A DNA stretch of 35,203 bases from an uncultured Mediterranea sp. (GTDB taxonomy: Bacteria; Bacteroidota; Bacteroidia; Bacteroidales; Bacteroidaceae), in contig CALZEQ010000036.1 in NCBI GenBank assembly GCA_945641355.1, forward strand, positions 1 to 35,203, read 5' to 3'. Below are positions 17,441 to 27,100 of the stretch, in pieces. Position numbers and translations under genes: made by a program. Below the pieces are notes generated by a model. That model saw nothing but the letters and a program-made list of their open reading frames with translations. It was not told the origin of the DNA and ran no database searches. The stretch's first letter is position 1. Every line of letters begins with the position of its first letter.

Positions 17441-19978
17441 TTACCAGTGACGTTCGGGATAGAGGTCGTCCCACCAGGCCGGACTGTCTTGCAGCCAGCG
17501 GGCAAACCAGGCCATGATGGTGTCGTGCCATTGCTGACGCTTGTCAGGTTCCAGAATATGGTGGTTCTCTCCCTCCACCATCACAAATTCCACCGTTTTG
17601 CCCAGTATCTTCAGCGCGTTGAACAGCTGGATGCTTTCGCCGATAGGCACATTGGTGTCTGCCGTACCATGCAACAGCAGCAGCGGCGTGTTTATCTTGT
17701 CCGCATTGAAGAGTGAGCCGTGCCGGGTGAAGAGGTCGGGGTTGTTCCACGGATAGCTGCGTGCAGCTGCTACCGAGTTGTATGAGTAGCCCCAGTATCC
17801 TTCGCCCCAGTAGCTGGTGACGTTGCTGATGCCGGCATGGGAAATGGCTGCAGCAAAGAGGTCGGTCTTCGTCTGCAGATACTCCGTCATGAAGCCGCCA
17901 TAAGAGGCACCGATGCATCCGATGCGCTTGGCATCAACGTACGGGTGGGCTTCGCAGAACTTGCGGGTACCTTCAATAATCTCGTCGGCCGTCCAGTCGC
18001 CCCAGGCGTTGACGTGGCGGGCCGAGAATTCCTGACCGTAACCGATGGCGCCGCTGGGCTGGATGACGTACACCACATAGTCGCGTGCGGCAAAGAGCTG
18101 GGCACAGTAGGGCGAGGTGATGCCGCGGGTAGTCGGTGTGGTACCTCCGTAGTAGTAGACAATCAGCGGATACTTCTTGTTGGCATCAAAGTCGGGCGGC
18201 AGGCACATCATGCCTTTCACCTCGGTGCCGTCGGCTGCGGTGAAGTTCCACTCTTCCATCTGGCCGAGCTGGATTTGCTCTAATGTGTCGGCAAACGGGT
18301 TGCAGAGCAGTTTGGAGGCACTCTTCTTGTTGTCGTAGTAGTAGGCCACTCCGGCACTGTAGTTGCCGCCGCCTACGTAGGCAGCTGTTGTGCCGTCGTC
18401 GGCCAGGGTGAAGCTACGGATGACATCCTCCTTCAGCGGCAGCAATTCGAAGCGCTGTTCCCGTGGGCGGTAGCGGTAGATGTGCTCGCAGTCGCCGTCG
18501 GTAGTCTTGAAGTAGAGGCAGCCGTCGCCCTGGTTCCACTGCAAGAGGTCTACGGTCGGATTGAAGTCGCGTGTGATGGGTGTTATCTTCCGGTCGGACA
18601 GCGTCATCAGGTAGGCTTGGGTGTCGAAGTCGTTGGCGATGGGCAGATTGCCACAGTTCTTGCCAATGCCGCCGAAGGCCTCGGGCGAACCCAGCAGCAC
18701 CAGCTGCGTGGCATCGGGCGAGTAGGAGGCGCGGTTCAGGCCGGCATCTTCGCTAATCAGTGTATCGGCCTGTAGGGTTTGCACATCCAGTTCGAACAAC
18801 GTACTGAAGCTGAAGGGATGACGTATGATGTCGGGGCGCGAGGCCATGCAGAGCAGTTTGCGTCCGTCGGGCGTGATGTCGTTCAGCCATACGCTGCGGC
18901 TTCCGTACGTCAGCCGTTGGGTCACTCCCGAGGCCAAGTCGTACTTCATCAGGTAGCTGCGGTCACGGCTGCCCTCAATGCGGTCGTCGGGCATCAGTAT
19001 CTGTTTCAGCGGACCCTCCTGCTTTTCGCCTTCGTCCTCCATATTATATATAAGGTAATCCTCGGTTGGGGCGAAGGTGAAGTGTCCGTCGGGTATGTTC
19101 TCTTTGATGAGGCTCTCTTCGCCGGTGGCCGGGTTCAGACGCATCAGGTTGCGGCTGCGAGTACCCGTCACCGTGTAGTAGAGGCTGTTGCTGGTGGGCA
19201 TCCAGGCAGCGTCGCTGGGTACGGTGCAGATGCGTCGGTTCTCCTTCACGTCTATCAGCTCGTAGAGGGTGCGGTACCGCTTGGCCGAGTAGGTGTTGGT
19301 GCGTGTCAGTACCAGGTAGCGACCGTTGGGCGACATCTTCACTCCGTAGGCACGGGGGCCGAAGGCAGTGTTCGACAAGGCATAGCGGTGCTTCATGCCG
19401 GCTTCGCATCGCCAGTTCACGGCTTCAAACTCTTTCTCTTTCTCCAGTTCGCAACGCAGGGTGGGCATTGCCTTGTCATCGGCAGAGGCCAGCACCTTGA
19501 TGACGATTTCATAGTCGGTCTCCGGTTCCAGCCGGAGGGATACGGTGGTAGGCTGGACGGCAGCCAGCGAATCTTCTACGCTGCTCTTCACGGCTTTGGA
19601 GGTACCGTTGACCAGCACCTCAAAGCGGGCGGGAGAGTACACCTTCAGCGAACCGCGGGAGAAGCGGGCGGCACGCAGGTCGGCCGACAGCAGGTGCAAC
19701 GTGTAGTGTTCGGCAGGGCGGGGCAGTGCCACGTAGCCGGCCGTGTCAGCCGTCAGGCGTTGCCACTCTCCGCGTTGGCGGGGTGCCTCAGGGTTGCCAG
19801 ATGTCTTCAGTAACTCGGCGGCGGTAAAGCGGTCGCCTTTGAAGTTGATGCTGTCGCCTTGCAGCGGCATGCGCAAGGTGTAAGCGGGGCTTACATCAAA
19901 ATCCTTCACACGCTCCTGGGCGTGCGAGCCAATCGCACTCAGTGCGAGGCAGAGCGAGCAAAACAGGAAAGATTTCAT
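17441..19978 (-). CDS. S9 family (prolyl oligopeptidase/DPP-like) serine peptidase, exported
   Basis: This 845-residue protein has a signal peptide (MKSFLFCSLCLALSAIGSHA). A beta-propeller region (about 200-590) is followed by the alpha/beta-hydrolase peptidase domain (about 600-840). The catalytic triad can be placed: S692 in GASYGGF, D774 in GTADTNVPI and H806 in GENHHILEP. It is expected to act on peptides in the periplasm. It lies 40 bp after the RluA-type gene and 38 bp before the cyclophilin gene. Its subfamily (DPP4-like or acylaminoacyl-peptidase-like) cannot be settled from motifs alone. Confidence 0.92.
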   Translation of the reverse strand: MKSFLFCSLCLALSAIGSHAQERVKDFDVSPAYTLRMPLQGDSINFKGDRFTAAELLKTSGNPEAPRQRGEWQRLTADTAGYVALPRPAEHYTLHLLSADLRAARFSRGSLKVYSPARFEVLVNGTSKAVKSSVEDSLAAVQPTTVSLRLEPETDYEIVIKVLASADDKAMPTLRCELEKEKEFEAVNWRCEAGMKHRYALSNTAFGPRAYGVKMSPNGRYLVLTRTNTYSAKRYRTLYELIDVKENRRICTVPSDAAWMPTSNSLYYTVTGTRSRNLMRLNPATGEESLIKENIPDGHFTFAPTEDYLIYNMEDEGEKQEGPLKQILMPDDRIEGSRDRSYLMKYDLASGVTQRLTYGSRSVWLNDITPDGRKLLCMASRPDIIRHPFSFSTLFELDVQTLQADTLISEDAGLNRASYSPDATQLVLLGSPEAFGGIGKNCGNLPIANDFDTQAYLMTLSDRKITPITRDFNPTVDLLQWNQGDGCLYFKTTDGDCEHIYRYRPREQRFELLPLKEDVIRSFTLADDGTTAAYVGGGNYSAGVAYYYDNKKSASKLLCNPFADTLEQIQLGQMEEWNFTAADGTEVKGMMCLPPDFDANKKYPLIVYYYGGTTPTTRGITSPYCAQLFAARDYVVYVIQPSGAIGYGQEFSARHVNAWGDWTADEIIEGTRKFCEAHPYVDAKRIGCIGASYGGFMTEYLQTKTDLFAAAISHAGISNVTSYWGEGYWGYSYNSVAAARSYPWNNPDLFTRHGSLFNADKINTPLLLLHGTADTNVPIGESIQLFNALKILGKTVEFVMVEGENHHILEPDKRQQWHDTIMAWFARWLQDSPAWWDDLYPERHW

Positions 19979-20018
19979 ACGTGATGATTAATGTTGGGGT
20001 TGGATGATGGTGGATTGT

Positions 20019-20684
20019 TCAGCTAAAGTGTTTCCATAGGTTGTCGTCGGGCAGCGGCGCTTCCACCTCAATCCGCTCTTTGGACACGGGGTGTACGAAA
20101 CTGACCCGGCGGGCGTGCAGGCAGATGCTTCCATCGGGATTGGAGCGTGGAAAACCATATTTCAGGTCGCCTTTGATGGGGCATCCCATTTTGGCCAGCT
20201 GGCATCGTATCTGGTGGTGTCGTCCCGTCTTCAGGTCTACCTCCAGCAGGCAGTAGTTGTCCGACCGGCCGATGAGGCGGTAGTGCAGGACGGCCCGTTT
20301 GCTGCCGGGCTTCTCCTGCTCGTAGGCATAGCTCTTGTTCTGTTTTTCGTTGCGTACCAGCCAGTGCTCCAGTGTGCCCTCCTCCTGCGGAGGTGTCTGT
20401 TTGACGAGGGCCCAGTAGGTTTTCTTTACCTCGCCATTCTTGAACATCTCGTTCAGGCGCGACAAAGCCTTGCTGGTCTTTGCGAAAACCACAAGACCGC
20501 TTACGGGACGGTCCAGGCGGTGTGTGACACCGATGAATACGTTGCCGGGTTTCTGGTATTTCTCCTTCAGATACAGCTTCACTGTCTCTGAAAGGGGTTG
20601 GTCGCCCGTCTTGTCTCCCTGTACAATCTCGGAAGCGGTCTTGCTGACGATGATGATATGGTTGTCTTCGTAAATGACGGTCAT
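20019..20684 (-). CDS. RluA-family pseudouridine synthase (no S4 domain)
   Basis: A 221-residue protein with the RluA catalytic motif HRLDRPVSGLVVFAKT (catalytic Asp58), GRHHQIRCQLA and the C-terminal LHARRVSFVHPV. It lacks an S4 domain, as do RluA and TruC. The RNA target (23S rRNA or tRNA) is not evident. It starts 9 bp after the fabG stop, so it is almost certainly cotranscribed with fabG. Confidence 0.92.
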   Translation of the reverse strand: MTVIYEDNHIIIVSKTASEIVQGDKTGDQPLSETVKLYLKEKYQKPGNVFIGVTHRLDRPVSGLVVFAKTSKALSRLNEMFKNGEVKKTYWALVKQTPPQEEGTLEHWLVRNEKQNKSYAYEQEKPGSKRAVLHYRLIGRSDNYCLLEVDLKTGRHHQIRCQLAKMGCPIKGDLKYGFPRSNPDGSICLHARRVSFVHPVSKERIEVEAPLPDDNLWKHFS

Positions 20685-20693
20685 CGCTCGTGG

Positions 20694-21440
20694 TTACATG
20701 TTCATGCCGCCGTCAATCTGGATGACCTGTCCCGATACGTACGATGACATGTCACTGGCCAGGAAGGTGGCAACGTTGGCTACATCTTCGGGCGTACCGC
20801 CGCGGCGCAGAGGTATCTTCTTGCACCATTCAGCCTTCACCTCGTCGCTCAGTGCATCGGTCATGGCCGTCATGATGAAGCCCGGGGCGATGGCGTTGGC
20901 GCGGATGCCGCGCGAACCCAGCTCTTGAGCGATTGATTTGGCCAGGGCAATCATACCGGCCTTGGAGGCTGCATAGTTGGCTTGTCCGGCATTGCCGTGT
21001 ACGCCTACGACAGAGGCCATGTTGATGATGCTGCCGCCACGCTGGCGCATCATGATGGGTGTACATGCGTGGATGAAGTTGAAGGCCGACTTCAGGTTCA
21101 CGTTCAGCACCATGTCCCACTGCTGTTCGCTCATGCGCATCATCAGTCCGTCGCGGGTGATGCCGGCATTGTTTACCAGGATGTCAATCCGGCCGAAGTC
21201 TGCGTGGATAGCCTCCACTACCTTGGCCGTGTCTTCAAAGTTGGCTGCATTGGATGCATATCCCTTGGCCTTCACGCCGAGTGCTTCTATCTCTTTGGCT
21301 GTAGCTTCTGCATTCTCGTCAATCACCAGGTCGGTGAATGCAACGTTTGCTCCTTCTTGAGCAAACTTCAGGGCGATGGCCTTGCCGATTCCGCGGGCGG
21401 CACCGGTGACAATCGCTGTCTTACCTGTCAATAATCCCAT
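20694..21440 (-). CDS. fabG: 3-oxoacyl-[acyl-carrier-protein] reductase
   Basis: This 248-residue short-chain dehydrogenase has the Rossmann motif TGAARGIG and the NNAG motif. Its catalytic tetrad is N115, S143, Y156, K160. Length and sequence fit FabG, which reduces 3-oxoacyl-ACP with NADPH in fatty acid elongation. The start at 21440 (MGLLTGKTAIVTG) matches family length; the ORF extends upstream to 21485 with an AT-rich, Ile-rich stretch unlikely to be translated. It lies 31 bp after the TetR gene. Confidence 0.94.
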   Translation of the reverse strand: MGLLTGKTAIVTGAARGIGKAIALKFAQEGANVAFTDLVIDENAEATAKEIEALGVKAKGYASNAANFEDTAKVVEAIHADFGRIDILVNNAGITRDGLMMRMSEQQWDMVLNVNLKSAFNFIHACTPIMMRQRGGSIINMASVVGVHGNAGQANYAASKAGMIALAKSIAQELGSRGIRANAIAPGFIMTAMTDALSDEVKAEWCKKIPLRRGGTPEDVANVATFLASDMSSYVSGQVIQIDGGMNM

Positions 21441-21471
21441 AATCTTGATAATTATAATAAAGTTAATAATC

Positions 21472-22056
21472 TTATTTCTTGCCAAGTGCGCCCAGCACCA
21501 TGCGGGTCACGAAGATATCGCGTGTGTGGTCATCCAGATTGGCCCCGATGCGTCCTCGTATGTAGGGCACCTCTATCCCTTTCACGCAGTAGTGGATGAT
21601 TTCGGCCGTCATGTCGATGTCGTCTATCTGGAACACGCCTTTGTCCATCCCCTCTTTCAGAATGTCTTTGATGAGCATGATTTCTTTGGCATCAAAGCGT
21701 TTGCGCACCTTCTCCACGCGCCAGATGTCGCGGAAGAAGTTGGCTCGCAGTGTGCCGTTGCGGTATACTACCTCTTTCACCGCGTCCAGCCGGGTGTATA
21801 TCATCTCCATCAGCTTCTCCTGGGGCGAAATTTCTTTCTCGGCTACCCGCTTCATCATGTCCGACAAGATGTCCAGTTCCGATTCCACTACAGCCATATA
21901 GATTTCGTCTTTATTTTTAAAATAGGTATAGAGCGTTCTCCGGCCTTTTTTTGAGGCCAGTGCGATGTCGTTCATCGTCGTATTCTCCACTCCCATTTTA
22001 GCAAAGAGTTGGCGGGCAACATCCACTAATTTAGCTTTTGTCTTGGATACGGTCAT
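21472..22056 (-). CDS. TetR/AcrR family transcriptional regulator
   Basis: A 194-residue protein: N-terminal helix-turn-helix (about residues 8-55, FAKMGVENTTMNDIALASKKGRRTLYTYFKN), then an all-helical ligand-binding domain. The start at 22056 (MTVSKTKAKL) is preferred; the open frame extends into the promoter region up to 22182. It heads the six-gene run with fabG, so it may respond to an acyl ligand and control the fatty-acid gene and its own transcription, but this is inferred only from position. Confidence 0.88.
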   Translation of the reverse strand: MTVSKTKAKLVDVARQLFAKMGVENTTMNDIALASKKGRRTLYTYFKNKDEIYMAVVESELDILSDMMKRVAEKEISPQEKLMEMIYTRLDAVKEVVYRNGTLRANFFRDIWRVEKVRKRFDAKEIMLIKDILKEGMDKGVFQIDDIDMTAEIIHYCVKGIEVPYIRGRIGANLDDHTRDIFVTRMVLGALGKK

Positions 22057-22091
22057 ACTGATTGAAATTGCACATAGCTTGTTTATTTGTG

Positions 22092-22119
22092 CAAAAGTAA
22101 GACTTTTCTGCGTTCCAAA
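22092..22119 (-). promoter_or_regulatory. Promoter of the TetR-fabG gene run
   Basis: The minus strand carries TACTTTTG (22092-22099), an exact TAnnTTTG, and TTTG at 22116-22119. The spacer of 16 bases is somewhat short. The transcript would start about 30 bp before the ATG at 22056. Confidence 0.5.
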
Positions 22120-22148
22120 CAAGAAATAAAAAAATAATCTGCATTTTA

Positions 22149-22179
22149 TTTGCACATTCAAGAAAAAACCGTACCTTTG
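22149..22179 (+). promoter_or_regulatory. Promoter of the initiator tRNA
   Basis: TTTG (22149-22152) and TACCTTTG (22172-22179) match both consensus elements exactly with a 19-base spacer. It drives the tRNA starting at 22199 and lies back to back with the TetR promoter. Confidence 0.75.
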
Positions 22180-22198
22180 CACCCGAAATCAAGAACAT

Positions 22199-22271
<73 letters not shown>

Positions 22272-22276
22272 CAAGT

Positions 22277-22312
22277 AAGGCTGATTGGTGAATAACCGGT
22301 CAGCCTTTTTTG
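22277..22312 (+). terminator. Intrinsic terminator after tRNA-fMet
   Basis: A 13-bp stem (22277-22289 with 22295-22307, two G-U pairs), GAATA loop, then a T run. It begins 6 bases after the tRNA discriminator base. Confidence 0.9.
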
Positions 22313-22386
22313 GTTTTTGGCTCGATAAACAATAATGGGGGCCGACTTTTTCCTATTACAATGGCATGAAAATTCAGATTTATATC

Positions 22387-22394
22387 TACTTTTG
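22387..22394 (+). promoter_or_regulatory. -7 promoter element of the ECF sigma gene
   Basis: TACTTTTG is an exact TAnnTTTG match, 37 bp upstream of the ATG at 22432. No good -33 element is seen at the expected position. Confidence 0.5.
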
Positions 22395-22431
22395 CACATC
22401 CAATAGTGCTTTAAAACCGTCAAGTAAATAG

Positions 22432-23022
22432 ATGTACGTGAAGCTACAAACTGAACATACTGCTGAAAGCCAGCTGATAGATGAACTGAGAAAGGGTTCG
22501 TATCAGGCATTCGATACTATCTATCGGATGTACTCCAAGCGGCTCTATGCCTACAGCTTGCAGCTTACCAAATCGCCCGAAGCATCAGAAGAAATTGTGC
22601 AAGAGGTGTTCATCCGGCTTTGGACGCACCGGGCGACCATCCGACAAGACGAGACGCTGCGCTCGTTGCTCTTCATCATGGCCAAGCATCACCTGATCAA
22701 CGCCTATCGGTCGAAATTGAACGCGCCTGAGTGTGAGGAATATGTGGAGTATATCCACTCTTTGCCGACCGAGGAGGCACATTGTCGGTTGGAGTACAAG
22801 GAGTTTCTTACACAGTTCCGTCGTATCATGCAGACGCTACCTGCTACCCAGCAGAGAGTCATCTATCTTTCGCGCATCGAGGGTCTCTCTCACAAGGAAA
22901 TTGCCGAAAAGCTCTCCCTGAACGAACAGACTGTGAAGAACCAACTTTCACTGGGTTTGAAAGCCCTTCGGGAGAAGATGGATAACCTCTTGTGGCTGTT
23001 TCTGTTACTTTTTATTAAATAA
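22432..23022 (+). CDS. ECF-type RNA polymerase sigma factor, Bacteroidetes expansion family (PUL2)
   Basis: This 196-residue sigma-70 family protein has region 2 (about 20-95, YQAFDTIYRMYSKRLYAYSL, EEIVQEVFIRLWTHR) and region 4 (about 125-180, LPATQQRVIYLSRIEGLSHKEIAEKLSLNEQTVKNQLS). There are no regions 1 or 3. It should direct transcription of the PUL2 susC operon when released by the FecR protein encoded 27 bp downstream. A short hydrophobic tail (LLWLFLLLFIK) ends the protein, a common feature in this family. Confidence 0.94.
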   Translation: MYVKLQTEHTAESQLIDELRKGSYQAFDTIYRMYSKRLYAYSLQLTKSPEASEEIVQEVFIRLWTHRATIRQDETLRSLLFIMAKHHLINAYRSKLNAPECEEYVEYIHSLPTEEAHCRLEYKEFLTQFRRIMQTLPATQQRVIYLSRIEGLSHKEIAEKLSLNEQTVKNQLSLGLKALREKMDNLLWLFLLLFIK

Positions 23023-23049
23023 TGCGCCTCACTTAGTACGAATAGTCTT

Positions 23050-24054
23050 ATGGATTGTCATAAACGTAAAAATGAAGAGATGGATAGCTTAACGACGAAA
23101 TACCGGACAGACAGTCTTACCCCTGCCGAGCTGCAAGATCTGCGGGAGAAAATCAATGCCGCCTCGGATGCAGATGTGGAGCAGGTGCTCCATCGTGCTT
23201 GGATGGAGGAGGAAATAGACGGGGAGAACGTCTCTGACCGACGCATGGAGCTGGTCAAGGAGCGTATAGACCGGGGCATCGGTCGTCGTATGTCCCGTAG
23301 ATTCGGTTTCGTTCGCATTGCACAGATGGCCGCCGCCGTCCTGTTGCCTCTGTTCATGGCTCTGTCGGGCTACCTGCTCTACGAGAATCGCCAACTGGCC
23401 GAAGAAGAGATGATTGTCAGCACCGCCCGAGGCGAACGGGCCAGTGTCACCTTGCCCGACGGCACAGTCGTCGCTCTCAATGCCGAGTCACGCCTGAGTT
23501 ATTACCCCAAGGAGTTCCATCACACGGAGCGCCGTATCCGCTTCAACGGCGAGGGCTATTTCCAGGTGGAGAAGGATGAAGATTTGCCCTTCTTGATAGA
23601 TGCCATGGGGATGCAGGTAAAGGTGCTAGGCACCACGTTCAACCTGCATGCACGTAGTGGCGAGCAGACGGCCGAACTGGTGCTGGAGGAGGGCAGCGTT
23701 CGGATGGAGTCTTCCAAGAGCCACAAACACGTCGTCTTGCAGCCGGCCCAGAGAGCCGTGCTCGACCAGGTCACCGGTCGTATCCACGTCTATGCCGAAG
23801 ACGACTTCGAGCGAGTCACCGCCTGGAGGCAGGGTGACATGGTATTCCGCAACATCCCCTTTCCCGACGTGGTGCGTGCCATTGAGGAGAACTATCATAT
23901 GCAGGTGCGTTTTGTAGAGACCACCTGTCCCACCGACCGCTTTACCGGCACCCTCCCACTGGCCAATCTCAACGAAGTGCTGGATGTGATAGAGGTTACC
24001 TATCATGTCAGGTCGGAGATCAGCGAGTCTGAAGTCCGCATTTATAGCCGCTGA
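23050..24054 (+). CDS. FecR-family anti-sigma factor with DUF4974 domain (PUL2)
   Basis: A 334-residue membrane protein. A cytoplasmic N-terminal part (1 to about 93) would bind the sigma factor; a single membrane helix follows (about 97-117, AQMAAAVLLPLFMALSGYLLY). Next are a periplasmic FecR domain (ERASVTLPDGTVVALNAES through VKVLGTTFNLHAR, about 125-215) and a C-terminal DUF4974 domain (about 265-334). It should receive the signal from the STN domain of the SusC encoded next and release the sigma factor. The start could be 23050 or the ATG at 23080 (MDSLTTKY). Confidence 0.93.
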   Translation: MDCHKRKNEEMDSLTTKYRTDSLTPAELQDLREKINAASDADVEQVLHRAWMEEEIDGENVSDRRMELVKERIDRGIGRRMSRRFGFVRIAQMAAAVLLPLFMALSGYLLYENRQLAEEEMIVSTARGERASVTLPDGTVVALNAESRLSYYPKEFHHTERRIRFNGEGYFQVEKDEDLPFLIDAMGMQVKVLGTTFNLHARSGEQTAELVLEEGSVRMESSKSHKHVVLQPAQRAVLDQVTGRIHVYAEDDFERVTAWRQGDMVFRNIPFPDVVRAIEENYHMQVRFVETTCPTDRFTGTLPLANLNEVLDVIEVTYHVRSEISESEVRIYSR

Positions 24055-24070
24055 TGCTATTGGTTCGGGG

Positions 24071-24096
24071 AAAATATGTTGTATAACATGTTTTTT
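24071..24096 (+). terminator. Possible terminator between FecR and susC
   Basis: A 10-bp A/T-rich stem (24071-24080 with 24085-24094, one G-U) with GTAT loop runs into T residues. It is weak but would let the sigma/anti-sigma pair be transcribed separately from the structural genes. Confidence 0.4.
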
Positions 24097-24119
24097 CTTC
24101 GGTACGATTGGACGAAGCG

Positions 24120-24155
24120 CTTGTCTTTACATACGACAAGGCCCCGACAAAGGGG
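24120..24155 (+). promoter_or_regulatory. Tandem hairpins in the PUL2 susC leader
   Basis: CTTGTC/GACAAG (24120-24125 with 24135-24140) and CCCC/GGGG (24142-24145 with 24152-24155) form two adjacent small stems, 31 bases before the susC ATG. They may shape the 5' leader. The sigma-dependent promoter for susC should also lie in 24055-24186, but I cannot name its elements. Confidence 0.3.
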
Positions 24156-24186
24156 TAAATACTAATTCTAAAACACACATTATCGT

Positions 24187-27100
24187 ATGAAAAAAAGACA
24201 TTCGCAATGGAAGTCGATTACGTTATGGTCGTTTTTGCTTTTCTTTTGCTCACTCCAAGTGATGGCTCAAGACAAGCGAATCACCATCAACGTAACCAAT
24301 GCCTCCCTCCAGGAGGTATTCAAACAGATTGAGCGTCAGACCACTTACCGCTTCTCTTATCGGAATGTGGTACTTGACGACCGAAAGGATATCACTGTTT
24401 CGGTCACCAATGCCCCTGTGGCGGAAGTGCTGGACAGCGTGCTGAAAGACCGCAACCTTCAGTACCAGATTATCTCGTCAAAAACCATCGTCATTTCGGA
24501 CAAACAGACGAAAGAGAAGTCATCTGCAGGCAGTAAGGTGACAGGCGTCGTAAAAGACACGAACGGCGAACCCATTATCGGCGCCAATGTAATGATTAAA
24601 GGAACTTCAATAGGTACAATCACAGATATAGACGGAAAATTCACACTCGATGCGCCAGCCAATGCCACCATGCAAGTCTCTTACATAGGATATATGACCA
24701 CTGATGTCAAAGCAAGCGGCAAGCAACAGCTGGACATCCTGCTGAAAGAGGACACCGAACTGCTGGATGAAGTGGTGGTTGTAGGTTATGGTACCCAGAA
24801 GAAAGTCAACCTGACAGGTTCGGTCGCCTCAGTCAATTTCAAGGAGGTGTCCAATGTCCCGATGGCCAACACGGCCTCCATGTTGCAGGGCCGTCTGCCG
24901 GGTGTGGTACTCCAAAGCCAAGGTGCACAGCCCGGTGCCGATACACCGGAAATCCGTGTGCGCGGTGTGGGCACATTGGGCAGTTCGTCCAAGAACGATC
25001 CCATGGTACTCATTGACGGTGTAGAAGCCAGCATCTCCGACATGGCCAACATCGCTCCAGCCGACATCGAGAGTGTATCGGTATTGAAGGATGCCGCTTC
25101 GGCAGCCATCTATGGCGTACGTGCGGCCAACGGTGTGATTCTGGTCACCACCAAGCGGGGCGAGGAAATGACACCCTCTATCACCTACCAGGGCAATATC
25201 ACTTGGCAAAGTGCCACCGTGCAGCCCGACTTCGTTAACTCTTACGAATGGGCCAAGATGTACAATGAAACCCATCCGGGCAATGCATACACCGACGAGA
25301 TGCTTCAGAAGCTGAAGGATGGCTCAGACCCCGACCACTTTGCCAATACGGATTGGATCAAGGAGCTCTTCCGCACGGCCACCATGCAGCAACACCATTT
25401 GTCACTCAGCGGTGGCAGCAAGAGCGTACACTATATGTTCTCCGGTCAATACCAGCAGCAGGATGGTATCATGATCTACACCGGCAAGCGTCAGTACAAC
25501 TTCCGTTCCAACATCGACGCCAAACTGGGTCGCATCAAACTGGGTATGCTGCTGTCCGGAGGCAAGCAGGAAGTAGACCAAAAGGCCAGTTCGCCTGCCG
25601 ACCTGATGAACTACTACAAATATCTGAATCCTACCATCCCTGCGCGTCATGCCAACGGACACTACGGATTCATTGGCGGTAATAAGGCTACAGCCGACCA
25701 GTGGAACCCATTGGCCGATGCGGACGGCAGTTTCAAGAAATCGGAATACAATCGGTTCGACGGTCAATTGTTTGCAGAGGTTGACTTGGTAAAAGGACTA
25801 AAATTCAGCAGCAGCCTGGCCTACAAATACCAGAACAATCCCGCCACTTCCTACTCTCCGCGTTCCTTGGCTCGTTATGATGCCGATGGCAACTTGCTGC
25901 AGGCCGAAGGGTCAGTCAATACACTGAATAAGTACAACTATTTGTACAACAGCTATCTGAACGAGAATATCCTGACCTACAACGAGATCTTTGGGCGGCA
26001 CACCATAGGGCTTCTGTTGGGACACTCTGTACAACAGACCCGCTATGAAGTGACCCTCTCCTCGCGCCAAGGCTTCCCTACGGACAATATCTTCCAGCTC
26101 AACGGCGGTACGCAGAACGATGCCGTGAGCGGATATGCCATCCAGAACCGAATCCAGTCTTTCTTCGGTCGTGTCAACTACAACTATGACGCCCGTTACC
26201 TCTTCGAGTTCAACATCCGTCGCGATGGCAGCTCTCGCTTCTCCAGCGACAATCGCTATGCCACCTTCCCCTCCCTGTCGGGAGCCTGGAACATAGCTAA
26301 CGAGCAGTTCATGCCCAAGTGGGACTGGCTGTCCCTCCTGAAGGTACGTGCCAGCTGGGGTAAATTGGGCAACCAGGAGATTGGTGACTACGCCTATGCT
26401 CCGACACTGGCCGCCAATGCGAACTATTACTTTGGCGACAGCAAGAACATTGGTATGGCCAGCAATAAGGTAGCCAACGACAAAATCAAGTGGGAGACCA
26501 CATCCATCACCGACTTTGGTCTGGATGCCTCTTTCTTGGACGGACGCATTTCCGCCACCTTCGACTGGTACAACAAACAGACCAACGACATCCTGCTCCA
26601 ACTACCCATGCCTATCTCCTTCCTGGGCAACCTGTCGGCTCCCTATCAGAATGTAGGCAAGGTGAGAAACCGTGGCTGGGAACTCTCGGCCAACTATCAG
26701 GACGGCCGGGGCGACTGGACTTGGCAGGCAGGCTTCTCGCTGTCCAAGGTCAGCAACGAAGTGATTGACTACAACGGACAAGAGACCATCAACGACTTCT
26801 ACATCATTAAGGAGGGTGAACCTATTAATGCTTACTATGGATACAAGTGCATCGGCATGTATCGTACCGAAGCCGACCTCCAGCGCACCAATGCAGATGG
26901 TAAGGTAATCACCGTCGAAGGCCAGAAGCCCCAGTTGGGCGACCTGATGTACGAAGATCTCAACGGCGACGGCAACATCAGCGCAGCCGACCGTCAGGTC
27001 ATCGGCAATCCCTTCCCCAAACTCCAATACTCCATCAGCCTGGGCGGTACATACAAGCACTTCTACATCTCTACCTTCTGGCAGGGAGTGGGAGGCGTGA

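Noticed and set aside
21845..21870. Two TGTCC words within the TetR gene, resembling the HTCS half-site
   Set aside because: They are 13 bp apart, lack the rest of the 13-base consensus, and lie within coding sequence.
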